Position numbers and translations under genes: made by a program. A stretch of DNA of 64,000 bases from Streptococcus thermophilus (GTDB lineage Bacteria; Actinomycetota; Actinomycetes; Mycobacteriales; Mycobacteriaceae): NCBI GenBank assembly GCA_900618065.1, contig UYIL01000003.1:2360529-2424528 (forward strand). The letters run 5' to 3'. Under the pieces are notes generated by a model that made no database searches, was not told where the DNA came from, and saw only the letters and a list, made by a program, of their open reading frames with translations. Positions 53,119 to 60,812 of this stretch are shown here, in pieces; position 1 is the stretch's first letter; the number at the start of each line of letters is the position of its first letter.

Positions 53119-54142
53119 GCGGTGGATCGGGTGGATCGCGCCGGTTATCGTACTGGCGGTCCTTTTGCTCGCCTTCCGCGACGAGCTGCCGTTCCTCGGC
53201 GAAGCGTTCACCGCGCTGCGCCACGCCGCCCCCGGCCCCATTCTCGCCGGGGTGGTTACCTCGCTGCTGGCGATCATCGCAATGGCCACCGTCATGCGCA
53301 TTTTGCTTATCGACGACGGCGTCCGCGCCACCCTACCCAACTGCACCGCCATCACCCTGGCCAGCAACGCCTGGTCCACCTCCATTCCCGGCGGGCCCGC
53401 ACTGTCGGCGTGGTTGACCTACCGGGTGCACCGGTCCTGGGGTGCGTCGACCGGGCGCTGCGGGTGGTTTTTCGTCATTTCCGGAGCGTTATCGACGGTG
53501 TGGATGGTGGTCATCGGCATCGCCGCCGTCATCTTCCTCGGTGCGCGGCTGTCGGTGTGGGCGCTCGTCGGGTCGCTCGTAGTGGCGCTGGTGGCCATCG
53601 GCCTGGTGTTCTGGGCGGCGTTCAACCCGCATGTGCTGACCCGGTGGGCGCGGGTCCTTCCGCCGGCTGTTGAATTGCGGGTTCTGACCGTGATCAACCA
53701 GCTCTCCGCGATCCGCATGACGGTGCCCGGTTTCCTCGCCGCCGCGACGTTCTCTTTGCTCAATCAGCTTTTCGACGTTGCCACCCTCTACTTCTCCGTC
53801 TGGGCCGTCACCGCCGCGAGCGGTTTGTCCGCCCCCGGTTTCACTGCCGGCCCGGATGAGACCACCATTCAGGGTGTCGCGTTGGCGTTCATCATGACCA
53901 AGCTCGCCGGCGCCGCCCAGATCACCCCCGGCGGCGTGGGCACCGTCGAACCTGTGGCGACAGCGTCACTGGTGGCTTCCGGTCTGACTCTCGTCCACGC
54001 CACCGCGGCGACGCTGGTCTACCGGATCATCTCTTTCGCCTTCATCACGCTCATCGGCTGGGTGATTTATCTGCTTGTCTATGCCGGAAAAGGCTTCATG
54101 CTCGGCAGGCCGAAGCCCGCCGAGCATGAAGAGGGTTTTTAG
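53111..54142 (+). CDS. Flippase-like membrane protein (lysylphosphatidylglycerol synthase TM / UPF0104 family)
   Basis: Eight-helix membrane protein of 343 residues in the LPG-synthase TM-domain family, often involved in lipid flipping. Family features are the internal SNAWSTSIPGGPALSAW and LAGAAQITPGGVGTVEP segments. It overlaps mmpL3 by 8 bases, so it is probably co-transcribed and may support mycolate export. A shortened duplicate of its 3' part sits at 56589. Confidence 0.83.
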   Translation: MYKRWIGWIAPVIVLAVLLLAFRDELPFLGEAFTALRHAAPGPILAGVVTSLLAIIAMATVMRILLIDDGVRATLPNCTAITLASNAWSTSIPGGPALSAWLTYRVHRSWGASTGRCGWFFVISGALSTVWMVVIGIAAVIFLGARLSVWALVGSLVVALVAIGLVFWAAFNPHVLTRWARVLPPAVELRVLTVINQLSAIRMTVPGFLAAATFSLLNQLFDVATLYFSVWAVTAASGLSAPGFTAGPDETTIQGVALAFIMTKLAGAAQITPGGVGTVEPVATASLVASGLTLVHATAATLVYRIISFAFITLIGWVIYLLVYAGKGFMLGRPKPAEHEEGF

Positions 54143-54157
54143 TTATCCGGGTGTGTT

Positions 54158-55849
54158 TTACTCGGATTCACGCGAGGAGCCGGAGCTGAGCTCGCTGAGC
54201 TCCACCTGCTCACCGGAGCTGCCGGTACCCGGCAGGCAGAAGGCAGCCAGGTAGCCGCCGACAGCGAACAGAGCGGCAATACCAGCGAATGCGCCCGCCG
54301 CGTCGTGCGCGTTCGCGCCGAGTGCCTTGAGCTGGTTGTTGACCTGTGCAGCCCACGCGGAGGTGTGCTCATCGTGGATGCCCAGACCACGCTGGAGTTT
54401 GTTGTTGGTCTGCTGGATGTGGTCGCTGAAGTGAGCCCGCAGGCCCTCGAGAGTCGGGATCTTCACGTGGCTCAGAAGCGCGATCGGCAGAGCCAGCAGC
54501 ATGACGCCGAGCAGACCGCCGACAGCCGGGATGCAACGCTCCGGAACGGAAGAGGAACCAGAGGACAGGTCAGGGGTGCTCTCGTCGAGGTTCTTCACCT
54601 CGCAGGTCACCTTGCCACCAGTCTTCGCCGGAACCTTGAAAGTGTTGCCTTCGCGGTCCACCTCGATCGGCGCACCCTTTTCATCGGTGCACTGAACGTC
54701 CTCGATCTTGCCGTCCTTCTCCTCGATGGTGACGGTGCCCTTGGTGTTAGGACCAGAGGTCACGTAACGCAGAGTCGCCTTACCCTGAGCGGTAGCAACC
54801 TCATCCTCGAGCGGGGTGATCTTCGCGTTGCCCTCAGCCTCGGTGTCGGTGATGGAGAACTTCCAACCGTCGACCGATCCGCCCTCGCCCAGCTTGGACG
54901 AGCTGCCCTTTGCCACCAGGCTCTTCTCAATGGTGACTTCACCGCGGCACGCCTTGGTGGCCTGCTCAACCAGCTTCTCAGCCAACTCACCGTAGTTAGA
55001 AACCGGGATCGAGTCGCCCTGGCCGGAGATGTAGTTGAGGTAGGTCGGGGCGATGGTCCCCTGGTTCACCTCATCGCCCACGGCGAGCGGGACGATGCGG
55101 GTGCCGAAGCGCTTGAGCTTGTTCGCCGAAGCGACTGCTCGCTGGACGTCAGCCTGAGCTGCGGCGAAGTCCTTGTTGGCCTTGCCATTGTGAGCGTGGT
55201 TGTAGTACGGCCTGTTGTAAAGGCCTCGTTCGGCGTCACGGTTGCCCCGCGCGTCTTCAAAAGCAGTGGGAAGACCATCGGTGATGAAGTAGACGACATC
55301 GTAGGTGTCTGTCGGAATCTGGCCAATTCCGCGATCCCAGTTGGTGCCGACGTAACCGCTAGCCGGAAGGTTCATCTGGTCGATGACACCGTTGAGGGTC
55401 GCAGCCGAACCGGGCTCCTGAATGCCGATCGTGGCGTTCTCATTGCCCTTGGCCGGGGCGACGGTGCCGAAGTTGTAGATGCCAATGCGCGTCGGAGTGC
55501 TGTCCAGCGCGTTGACGATCGCCTTGCCCGCTTCCTTCGATTTCGCTAGGCCGTCCTCGCCGATGGAGGTAGACAGGTCGAAGACGAGCGCGATGTCCTG
55601 GCCGCACTTTTCCGGATCAGCCGGGTTTGCAGCGACATCCGATCCCGGTGCGAACGGGATGGCCGGATCCCATTGGCGAGAGTTAGCCGGGTAGTCAGGC
55701 TGTGTGCCCGTTTGTGCCTCTGCGCTGGGCACTGTAAAGAACGTAGCCGCAAGTGCTACGGTAGCGACGAACGCGACGATGGCAACTAGCACTTGGCGCA
55801 CGCCGAACGCTGAGAAAATCCTGGGAATAACCCGTGATTCGCTTGTCAT
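54158..55849 (-). CDS. Secreted VWA-domain surface protein
   Basis: 563 residues: N-terminal signal or anchor helix (VLVAIVAFVATVALAATFF), then a von Willebrand factor A domain with a complete MIDAS (DLSTS near residue 91; FITDG further on), a beta-rich domain (EVTIEKSLVAKG to TCEVKNLDESTP) of SpaA/DUF5979-like character, a Ser/Gly linker, one TM helix, an amphipathic linker and another TM helix near the end. A C-terminal LPxTG is not seen. GGAGGAAAT precedes the ATG. Adhesion or cell-contact function is likely. Long identical stretches with the gene at 60813. Confidence 0.82.
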   Translation of the reverse strand: MTSESRVIPRIFSAFGVRQVLVAIVAFVATVALAATFFTVPSAEAQTGTQPDYPANSRQWDPAIPFAPGSDVAANPADPEKCGQDIALVFDLSTSIGEDGLAKSKEAGKAIVNALDSTPTRIGIYNFGTVAPAKGNENATIGIQEPGSAATLNGVIDQMNLPASGYVGTNWDRGIGQIPTDTYDVVYFITDGLPTAFEDARGNRDAERGLYNRPYYNHAHNGKANKDFAAAQADVQRAVASANKLKRFGTRIVPLAVGDEVNQGTIAPTYLNYISGQGDSIPVSNYGELAEKLVEQATKACRGEVTIEKSLVAKGSSSKLGEGGSVDGWKFSITDTEAEGNAKITPLEDEVATAQGKATLRYVTSGPNTKGTVTIEEKDGKIEDVQCTDEKGAPIEVDREGNTFKVPAKTGGKVTCEVKNLDESTPDLSSGSSSVPERCIPAVGGLLGVMLLALPIALLSHVKIPTLEGLRAHFSDHIQQTNNKLQRGLGIHDEHTSAWAAQVNNQLKALGANAHDAAGAFAGIAALFAVGGYLAAFCLPGTGSSGEQVELSELSSGSSRESE

Positions 55850-55974
55850 ATTTCCTCCAAAGTTTAATGCAGGCTGATTATCAGCTTTGACGGATCCAGA
55901 TTAAACGTTGATGCTGAATTAATCAATACGTAAGGTTTGTTTGAAGCTTCCGGGTTCTTAAACGCGTTAAGTGT

Positions 55975-56544
55975 CTAGCGCCGATGTCGTTGCGCCGCCA
56001 TCCTTATTCCGCGATCCCAGTACGTCCCAACGATCCCTCGAGCGGGAAGCGTCAGCTGGTCAATGATGCTGTTGAGCTTGTCTTTAGATCCCCGCGGCTG
56101 GATGCCGATTTGGGCTTTCTGGCTACTTTTAGCTGGAGCAACGGTTCCGAAATTGTAGATTCCGAACTGAGTCGGAGTACTGTCCAGGGCATTCACAATG
56201 GCCCTACCTGCCTCTTTCGACCCATCCAAGCCTGTCTGACCGATGGAGGTCGATAGATCGAACACTAACGCGATTTTCTTCCCAGCATTTTCACCACACC
56301 CTTTGGATTCCGCAGCAGGATTAGGTTGAAGCGCGGCTCCAGCCGCGAACGGAATGCTCGGATCCCAGTTACGCGAGTTGTTCGGGTAATCCGGCTGAAC
56401 AGCTTGCTGCGTCGCCGCCCTCGGCACCGTAACTGTCGAAACCAAGAGAGCCATCGCGGAGATCACCGCGAGGATGATGATCCACGCTCGGCGCGCCCCT
56501 GAAACCGTCAAAGAACGGGCTGGGATGAGTGAAAAGTTGGTCAT
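55975..56544 (-). pseudogene. Truncated VWA surface protein
   Basis: 189 codons homologous to the N-terminal third of the gene at 54158: export helix (AWIIILAVISAMALLVSTVTV), NSRNWDPSIPFAAG, the MIDAS DLSTS, and IYNFGTVAPAK. Homology ends at YWDRGI, just where the intact relatives continue to IPTDTYDVVYFITDG, so the second half of the VWA domain and the anchor are lost. GGAGG precedes ATG 56544, so a truncated export product could still be made. Confidence 0.72.
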
Positions 56545-56588
56545 TTTTCCTCCGGAGATCAGACAGTGCTGTTTGTCAGCTGAAACGA

Positions 56589-56846
56589 TGGGCGGCGTTC
56601 AACCCGGAGGTGCTGCGCCGCTGGGTGAGGTTCCTCCCCGATGCTGCCCAGTCCCGGGTGCTGCCCGTCATCGATCAGCTTTCCGCGATCCGCATGACGG
56701 TGCCCGAATTCGCCACCGCGGCGACGCTGGTCTACCGGATCATCTCTTTCGCCTTTATCACGCTCATCGGCTGGGGGATTTACCTGCTGGTCTATGCCGG
56801 AAAAGGCTTCATGCTCGGTAGGCCGCAGGCGAACGGGCCCGATTGA
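56589..56846 (+). pseudogene. Fragment duplicate of the flippase-like gene with internal deletion
   Basis: Reading WAAFNPEVLRRW and ending YAGKGFMLGRP, this repeats the 3' part of the gene at 53111 with an internal loss of about 100 codons: from RMTVPE it jumps to AATLVYRIISFAFITLIGW. No start or N-terminal part. It marks a duplication that copied material from the 53.6-54.1 kb region to the other side of two VWA genes. Confidence 0.8.
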
Positions 56847-56933
56847 GGCGTCGCGGTACTCCCGCTCCCGGCGTGAGCACCTTGTGGTTCCCAAGCCCCT
56901 CGTGCTTGCTGCGCACGACGTAAGGAAGGGGTC

Positions 56934-56939
56934 TACAGT
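56934..56939 (+). promoter_or_regulatory. -10 box of leaderless tmsA
   Basis: TACAGT, seven bases, ATG 56947. Confidence 0.55.
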
Positions 56940-56946
56940 GGCAACT

Positions 56947-58473
56947 ATGAGTGCTACTCCGGGCTTACTCAATCTGGCGGGGGTAATCACAAATGCCGCC
57001 GCAAACATAGCGGCGAGAATTGCCGGCGCCCCACGCATGGACGGACGGCGCATTCAGCCGGTGGGGTGGAATGCGCATCAAGGAAGCGTCGATACGCTCA
57101 CGAGCAGCTTCGATGCCGTGCCCGGCGGGCAGCGTGTGCGCTTAGCCAAGCGCACGTCGAATCTCTTTCGTTCGCGCGCTGGCGGCGGAACCGGTCTTGA
57201 CGTCAGCGGCCTCGGGGGGGTCATCGAGGTTGACCCCGTCGCGAAAACTGCCGATGTGCAAGGAATGTGCACCTACGAGGACCTCGTCGACGCAACACTG
57301 CCGTTCGGGCTGGCACCGCTGGTCGTGCCGCAGTTGAAGACCATTACCCTCGGGGGCGCGGTGTCTGGAATGGGCGTGGAATCAACCAGTTTCCGCAACG
57401 GTCTGCCGCACGAGTCCGTCCTGGAAATGGACGTCATCACCGGGACCGGAGAGATCCTCACGTGCTCGCGCGGACGCAACGTCGAATTGTTCCGTGCCTT
57501 CCCGAATTCCTACGGGTCTCTCGGTTACGCCGTGCGGCTGAAGATCGAACTGGAACAGGTTGCCCCGTTCATTGAGCTAAAGCATGTTCGCTACAGCGAC
57601 CTAGACACGTTCCAGGCGGCGCTGGCGCAGCTGGCCACGTCGGGGGAGTGGGGAGGCCGCGACCTGCACGGTCTCGATGCCGTTGCTTTCTCCCCCGAAG
57701 AGCAGTACCTGGTACTGGCGTTTCAGGTTGACACCGCTACCGGCACCTCCGATTACACCCGGCAAGGGATCTACTACCGCTCGATCCAACACCCGGAAGG
57801 CACGAAACACGACTACCTGACCATCCGCGATTACATCTGGCGTTGGGACACCGACTGGTTCTGGTGCTCCCGAGCATTTGGTGCCCAACATCCGCAGGTA
57901 CGCACGGTGTGGCCGCGGGAGCTACGGCGCAGCTCCTTCTACTGGAAACTGGTGGGCGCGGACAAGAAATACGACCTCGAATACCGGTTCCTGAAGAAGC
58001 CGAAAGGTCTGCCCCGCACTGAACGAGTAGTCCAAGACATCGAGGTCACAGATGACCACGTCGCCGAGTTCCTCTCCTGGTTCTTCAGCGCCAGCGATAT
58101 CGAACCGGTGTGGTTATGCCCGATCCGCCTGCGCGCAGGCGTGGAGGAACTCTCCGGGGTCGGATTCAGCGAATCCGAACCGTGGCCGCTGTACCCGCTC
58201 AAACCGGGAACCACATGGGTCAATGTCGGGTTCTGGTCAGGCGTGCCCGCCGACCACGTGTCTGACAAACAGGAACCGGGCGCCTTCAACAAGATCATTG
58301 AAGCGAAAGTCACAGAGCTGGGCGGGCACAAATCACTGTATTCGGAGGCTTTCTACAGCCGCTCCCAGTTCAGGAACCTCTATGGCGGTGATCTGCCGGA
58401 GCAGATGAAGCAGCGCTACGACCCAGAGCTGCGGTTCCCGGGCCTGTACGAAAAGACAATTGACAACGCATAG
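56947..58473 (+). CDS. tmsA: FAD-binding oxidoreductase, probable 10-methylene-fatty-acid reductase (TmsA/BfaA type)
   Basis: FAD enzyme of 508 residues with an FAD_binding_4 (PCMH-type) domain at about 60-210 (AGGGTGLDVSGLGGVIEVDP, LVVPQLKTITLGGAVSGMGVES) and a C-terminal substrate domain. Followed 9 bases after its stop by a CFA-type methyltransferase. In actinobacteria this gene pair (bfaAB/tmsAB) makes 10-methyl branched fatty acids such as tuberculostearic acid: TmsB methylenates oleoyl chains and TmsA reduces the methylene. ATG 56947 is leaderless; the frame is open upstream through the pseudogene. Confidence 0.78.
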   Translation: MSATPGLLNLAGVITNAAANIAARIAGAPRMDGRRIQPVGWNAHQGSVDTLTSSFDAVPGGQRVRLAKRTSNLFRSRAGGGTGLDVSGLGGVIEVDPVAKTADVQGMCTYEDLVDATLPFGLAPLVVPQLKTITLGGAVSGMGVESTSFRNGLPHESVLEMDVITGTGEILTCSRGRNVELFRAFPNSYGSLGYAVRLKIELEQVAPFIELKHVRYSDLDTFQAALAQLATSGEWGGRDLHGLDAVAFSPEEQYLVLAFQVDTATGTSDYTRQGIYYRSIQHPEGTKHDYLTIRDYIWRWDTDWFWCSRAFGAQHPQVRTVWPRELRRSSFYWKLVGADKKYDLEYRFLKKPKGLPRTERVVQDIEVTDDHVAEFLSWFFSASDIEPVWLCPIRLRAGVEELSGVGFSESEPWPLYPLKPGTTWVNVGFWSGVPADHVSDKQEPGAFNKIIEAKVTELGGHKSLYSEAFYSRSQFRNLYGGDLPEQMKQRYDPELRFPGLYEKTIDNA

Positions 58474-58482
58474 GAGGACACC

Positions 58483-59805
58483 ATGATCACTGACTATCTG
58501 CACAGCTCTTTCACCCCCATGACCGTCGCAGAGATCGTGGACACCCTCTTCCCCACCGGCAACCACTTCCGCTGGGAAGCTTTCGACGGATCGGCCACCG
58601 GCCCCGAAAACGCCGATCACACTGTGTGCGTGAGCAGCCCTGAAGGGTTGTCCTATATTGCCACCGCCCCGGGCGACTTAGGTCTAGCACGGGCGTGGGT
58701 GACCGGTGGACTCACCGTCGAAGGCGAGCACCTCGCGCACCCCTACGGCATCTTTGATGACCTGCGCACCCTGTACGACGCTTTCGAGCGCCCCGATATC
58801 GCCACCGGCCTGCGCATCGCACGCTCGCTGCGCTCCATGGGTGCGATTCAGATTCAGCCAATCCCCGAAGCTGAGCAAGCGTCATGGCTCGAGCGCCGCG
58901 TGCGCCAAGGGCTATCCCGCCACTCGAAAGAACGCGACGCGGATGTCATCTCCTCCCACTACGACGTCGGCAACGAGTTCTACGAACTCTTCCTCGGCGA
59001 TTCCATGGCCTACACTTGCGCCTACTATCCCGCGCCTGATGCGAGCCTGGATGAGGCGCAGGAGAACAAATTCCGCCTCGTGTTTGAAAAACTGCACCTC
59101 TCACCGGGCGACCGCCACCTCGACATCGGCTGCGGCTGGGGCAGCATGGTGCGCTATGCTGCCCGCCGCGGCGTGAAATCACTCGGAGTAACCCTGTCCA
59201 AAGAACAGGCCGAGTGGGCACAGGCGACGATTGAGGAGGAGGGCCTCGCCGACCTCGCGGAGGTCCGCTACCTCGACTACCGCGACGTCGACGAGACCGA
59301 TTTCGACGCGATCTCATCGATCGGCCTGCTCGAGCACATCGGCGTGGACAATTACCCCTCCTACTTCGAGTTCCTTTCAGGCAAGCTTCGCGACGGTGGC
59401 GTCCTAGTCAACCACTGCATCACCTACCCCGACAACCACAAGACAAAGAGCGGCGAGTTCATGGACCGCTACATCTTCCCCGACGGTGAGCTCACTGGCT
59501 CCGGCACCGTGGTCAAGAACATGCAGGATCACGGATTCGAGGTCTTCCACGAAGAGAACATCCGCCTCGACTACATGCGCACCCTCCGCGACTGGTGCGA
59601 GAACCTCAAGGCCAACTGGGATCAGGCCGTCGAGCTCGTCGGGGAAAACACCGCCAAACTCTGGGGAATGTACATGGCCGGTTCTGAATGGGGCTTCGAG
59701 CATGATGTCGTCGAGCTGCACCAAATCGTGGGCATCAAACTAGCCCACGACGGCTCACGCGCCGGCACACCCGAACGCCGCTGGTGGAACGACACCGTCT
59801 TTTAA
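58483..59805 (+). CDS. tmsB: SAM-dependent fatty-acyl methyltransferase (CFA synthase family, TmsB/BfaB/UfaA1 type)
   Basis: Methyltransferase of 440 residues in the cyclopropane-fatty-acyl-phospholipid synthase family. An N-terminal lipid-binding region (to about 145) is followed by YDVGNEFYELFLGDSMAYTCAYYP, the SAM motif LDIGCGWGSMVRYAA, and SIGLLEHIG. GGAGG precedes the ATG. Pairing with the FAD oxidoreductase identifies it as the methylene-forming partner in 10-methyl fatty acid synthesis rather than a cyclopropanase (inference from gene pairing). Confidence 0.82.
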   Translation: MITDYLHSSFTPMTVAEIVDTLFPTGNHFRWEAFDGSATGPENADHTVCVSSPEGLSYIATAPGDLGLARAWVTGGLTVEGEHLAHPYGIFDDLRTLYDAFERPDIATGLRIARSLRSMGAIQIQPIPEAEQASWLERRVRQGLSRHSKERDADVISSHYDVGNEFYELFLGDSMAYTCAYYPAPDASLDEAQENKFRLVFEKLHLSPGDRHLDIGCGWGSMVRYAARRGVKSLGVTLSKEQAEWAQATIEEEGLADLAEVRYLDYRDVDETDFDAISSIGLLEHIGVDNYPSYFEFLSGKLRDGGVLVNHCITYPDNHKTKSGEFMDRYIFPDGELTGSGTVVKNMQDHGFEVFHEENIRLDYMRTLRDWCENLKANWDQAVELVGENTAKLWGMYMAGSEWGFEHDVVELHQIVGIKLAHDGSRAGTPERRWWNDTVF

Positions 59806-59928
59806 CCCGCCCGCCGCGTCAGGCAAGCAGCCTAGCTCCCCCCACATGTTTCGAACCGTTTGCATCGAGCAACACTGTTCAGGCCCATATTTGCCAGGCA
59901 CGCAAACCGAATGCATGCTTTCAGGGGC

Positions 59929-59934
59929 TAGAGT
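59929..59934 (+). promoter_or_regulatory. -10 box of leaderless DUF3054 gene
   Basis: TAGAGT, seven bases, ATG 59942. Confidence 0.55.
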
Positions 59935-59941
59935 CGAGAAC

Positions 59942-60334
59942 ATGAAGATCACTAAGCCGACCGCCGTCGCCCTGGACTTCCTCGCTATCGCTGTCTTCGC
60001 TCTGCTCGCCCGGATGGCTCACCAGTCCGACGACATGCCCTTCAACCTCGCCGGTTGGGCCTCCACCGTGTGGCCTTTCGCTATCGGTGTCGCCCTGGGC
60101 TGGGCCATCGTGGAGTTCGGCCTGCGCAAGAACAGGCCGTCCGAAGAAGCTTCTGCCGTCAACGCCACTGGCCATGGCCCACTGATTTGGTTGATCACCG
60201 TTGTCACCGGGCTGGCCATTTGGGGTATCCGCAACCAAGCCCTGCCACACTGGTCCTTTGTGATCGTGGCGTGCGTGATGTCCGCACTGCTTATGCTGGG
60301 GTGGCGCGGCATCGGGCGCCTACTCGCCCGTTAA
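59942..60334 (+). CDS. DUF3054 family membrane protein
   Basis: Four-helix membrane protein of 130 residues: KPTAVALDFLAIAVFALLARMAHQ, WASTVWPFAIGVALGWAIVEF, GPLIWLITVVTGLAIWGI and SFVIVACVMSALLMLGW. It matches DUF3054, common in actinobacteria, function unknown. It has its own leaderless promoter and a strong terminator after it, so it need not belong to the tmsAB operon. Confidence 0.83.
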   Translation: MKITKPTAVALDFLAIAVFALLARMAHQSDDMPFNLAGWASTVWPFAIGVALGWAIVEFGLRKNRPSEEASAVNATGHGPLIWLITVVTGLAIWGIRNQALPHWSFVIVACVMSALLMLGWRGIGRLLAR

Positions 60335-60348
60335 ACGTGGGCAAACAC

Positions 60349-60389
60349 AAAGTCGGCGACCCACTCGGAGCCGCCGACTTTCGCTTTTT
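60349..60389. terminator. Bidirectional terminator after the DUF3054 gene
   Basis: AAAGTCGGCG pairs with CGCCGACTTT around a loop of 13 bases, followed by CGCTTTTTC. Confidence 0.8.
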
Positions 60390-60717
60390 CTACTTAGCCA
60401 GAACCGGAATGAACAACCCGATGAATTGGGCAATCCCCGGTTTCAACTCGGTCGCACCTGATGGCACCGACTGAATCGGCCGGCGCTCATCGCCTGGCGA
60501 CGGTTTGACAGGCTTGAGTTCTCCACCTGTGTTGGGCTCTTGGCTGTTGCCGGTTCCGCCGTCAGTGCCCTGACCCGGGTCATTGGGTTCGCCGCTACCG
60601 TCGTTCCGAATCCGCGGTAGAACGCCCGCTGGCATTATGATCGTTGACGTTTCGCCGACCGTCTTTTCCGGTTCTCTATCCTTCGTGGTCGTCGTCGGCT
60701 CGCCCGGCTGTGGAAGT
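60390..60717 (-). pseudogene. C-terminal fragment of a surface protein
   Basis: Open frame without a start codon context: GEPTTTTKDREPEKTVGETS, a Gly/Asn/Pro-rich stretch, QSVPSGATELKPG and a hydrophobic end IAQFIGLFIPVLAK. The SVPSGAT motif recurs near the C-terminus of the 60813 protein, and the Thr/Pro/Lys stretch recalls the tail of the 25892 protein. A stop codon lies directly upstream (near 60718), so it is most likely a remnant. Confidence 0.6.
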
Positions 60718-60748
60718 ACTCATTGCAACGTCCTAATTCATTAATGAG

Positions 60749-60785
60749 AAAGCGGGCTGGAGGTTCTCTCCCTCCAGCCCGCTTT
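60749..60785. terminator. Terminator after the DPT-repeat VWA gene
   Basis: AAAGCGGGCTGGAGG pairs perfectly over 15 bases with CCTCCAGCCCGCTTT around TTCTCTC, 28 bases past the minus-strand stop. Confidence 0.85.
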
Positions 60786-60812
60786 ATTCAGGGTATTGAA
60801 CGCCTAACGTTT

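Noticed and set aside
51829..53385. 518-codon minus-strand frame opposite mmpL3
   Set aside because: Composition is Arg/His-rich without domains; the plus-strand transporter explains the region.
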